A program made the translations under genes and the position numbers. From the NCBI GenBank assembly GCA_025769875.1, contig JAGFNK010000118.1, positions 58,907-122,906 of the forward strand: a DNA stretch of 64,000 bases. Direction: 5' to 3'. The notes beneath the pieces are model-generated. The model saw only the letters and a program-made list of their open reading frames with translations. It ran no database searches and had not been told where the DNA came from. Below, one piece after another: positions 63,883-64,000 of the stretch. The DNA comes from Russula earlei. Lineage: Eukaryota; Basidiomycota; Agaricomycetes; Russulales; Russulaceae. Numbering within the stretch: the stretch's first letter is position 1; the number at the start of each line of letters is the position of its first letter.

Positions 63883-64000
63883 AACCAACAACTCTCATCA
63901 TGACCTCTGTCGATGACTACCTTTACCCTTGTTACCAACGAACTTTTCAGAGAACTCCTGTGACCACATGCACCCAATCAACCACAGCCATCCCCAAACA
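63883..64000. other. 3' internal region of the chromovirus, cut by window edge
   Basis: Sequence after the pol stop. No polypurine tract or LTR start is visible before the edge. Confidence 0.5.

Larger units (their letters stand above)
55276..64000 (+). mobile_element. Ty3/Gypsy chromovirus, near-intact, family B (3' end outside window)
   Basis: Layout: 5' LTR from TGTTAC at 55276, leader with a probable intron, three extra ORFs (57.1-58.6 kb), gag (58658-60166) and pol with C-terminal chromodomain (60106-63882). Gag and pol have no internal stops over 500 and 1258 codons, so the element is young. The 3' LTR lies beyond 64,000. Inserted into an older LTR of the same family. Confidence 0.88.

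Overview
The window is nuclear DNA of a filamentous basidiomycete, most likely an Agaricomycete. Genes are split by short GT-AG introns, many 49-62 nt. Homologies are fungal throughout, and DUF6535 proteins, F-box-like proteins of an agaric type, Ty3/Gypsy chromoviruses and hAT elements are all present. No rRNA, CRISPR array or convincing tRNA gene was seen.

Positions 1-28,350 are gene space of normal CpG content. In order: RFT1 (+), a small conserved fungal protein (+), a queuosine-salvage hydrolase of the QNG1/DUF2419 family (+), a family X DNA polymerase (-), a SNF5/SFH1 chromatin-remodelling subunit (+), an ankyrin relic, the tRNA-splicing endonuclease subunit SEN15 (+), an RRM+YTH m6A-reader-like protein with a long insert inside its YTH domain (+), an SV2/SVOP-like MFS transporter (+), an F-box-like protein (-) and a microsomal cytochrome P450 (+). 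These are mostly housekeeping genes with no obvious shared pathway.

Positions 28,350-43,200 are mixed. A CpG-depleted transposon relic (about 28.85-33.4 kb) holds a 245-bp tandem array. Three DUF6535 paralogues follow on the minus strand, each damaged differently: in-frame TGA, +1 frameshift, advanced decay. A tail-anchored coiled-coil gene fragment comes after them.

Positions 43,200-64,000 are a nested transposon block. A hAT-type element of 4.03 kb lies between perfect 8-bp duplications and carries a captured DUF4743 (Nudix-associated) fragment, a long Ser/Ala/Pro-rich ORF and a nested TA-flanked MITE. Next come an older hAT transposase relic and a decayed Gypsy element. The Gypsy element is broken by an LTR-like piece, by a 548-bp solo LTR with 5-bp duplications, and by a 1.8-kb LTR of a second Gypsy family. 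That LTR is itself interrupted by a near-intact chromovirus of the same family (gag, pol with chromodomain), which runs off the right edge.

The most unusual system is this chromovirus family. Its LTR is very long and carries a protein-coding ORF. A leader intron appears to contain the poly(A) signals and to create an AUG across its splice junction. Three extra ORFs lie between LTR and gag, and every successive ORF is shifted by -1.
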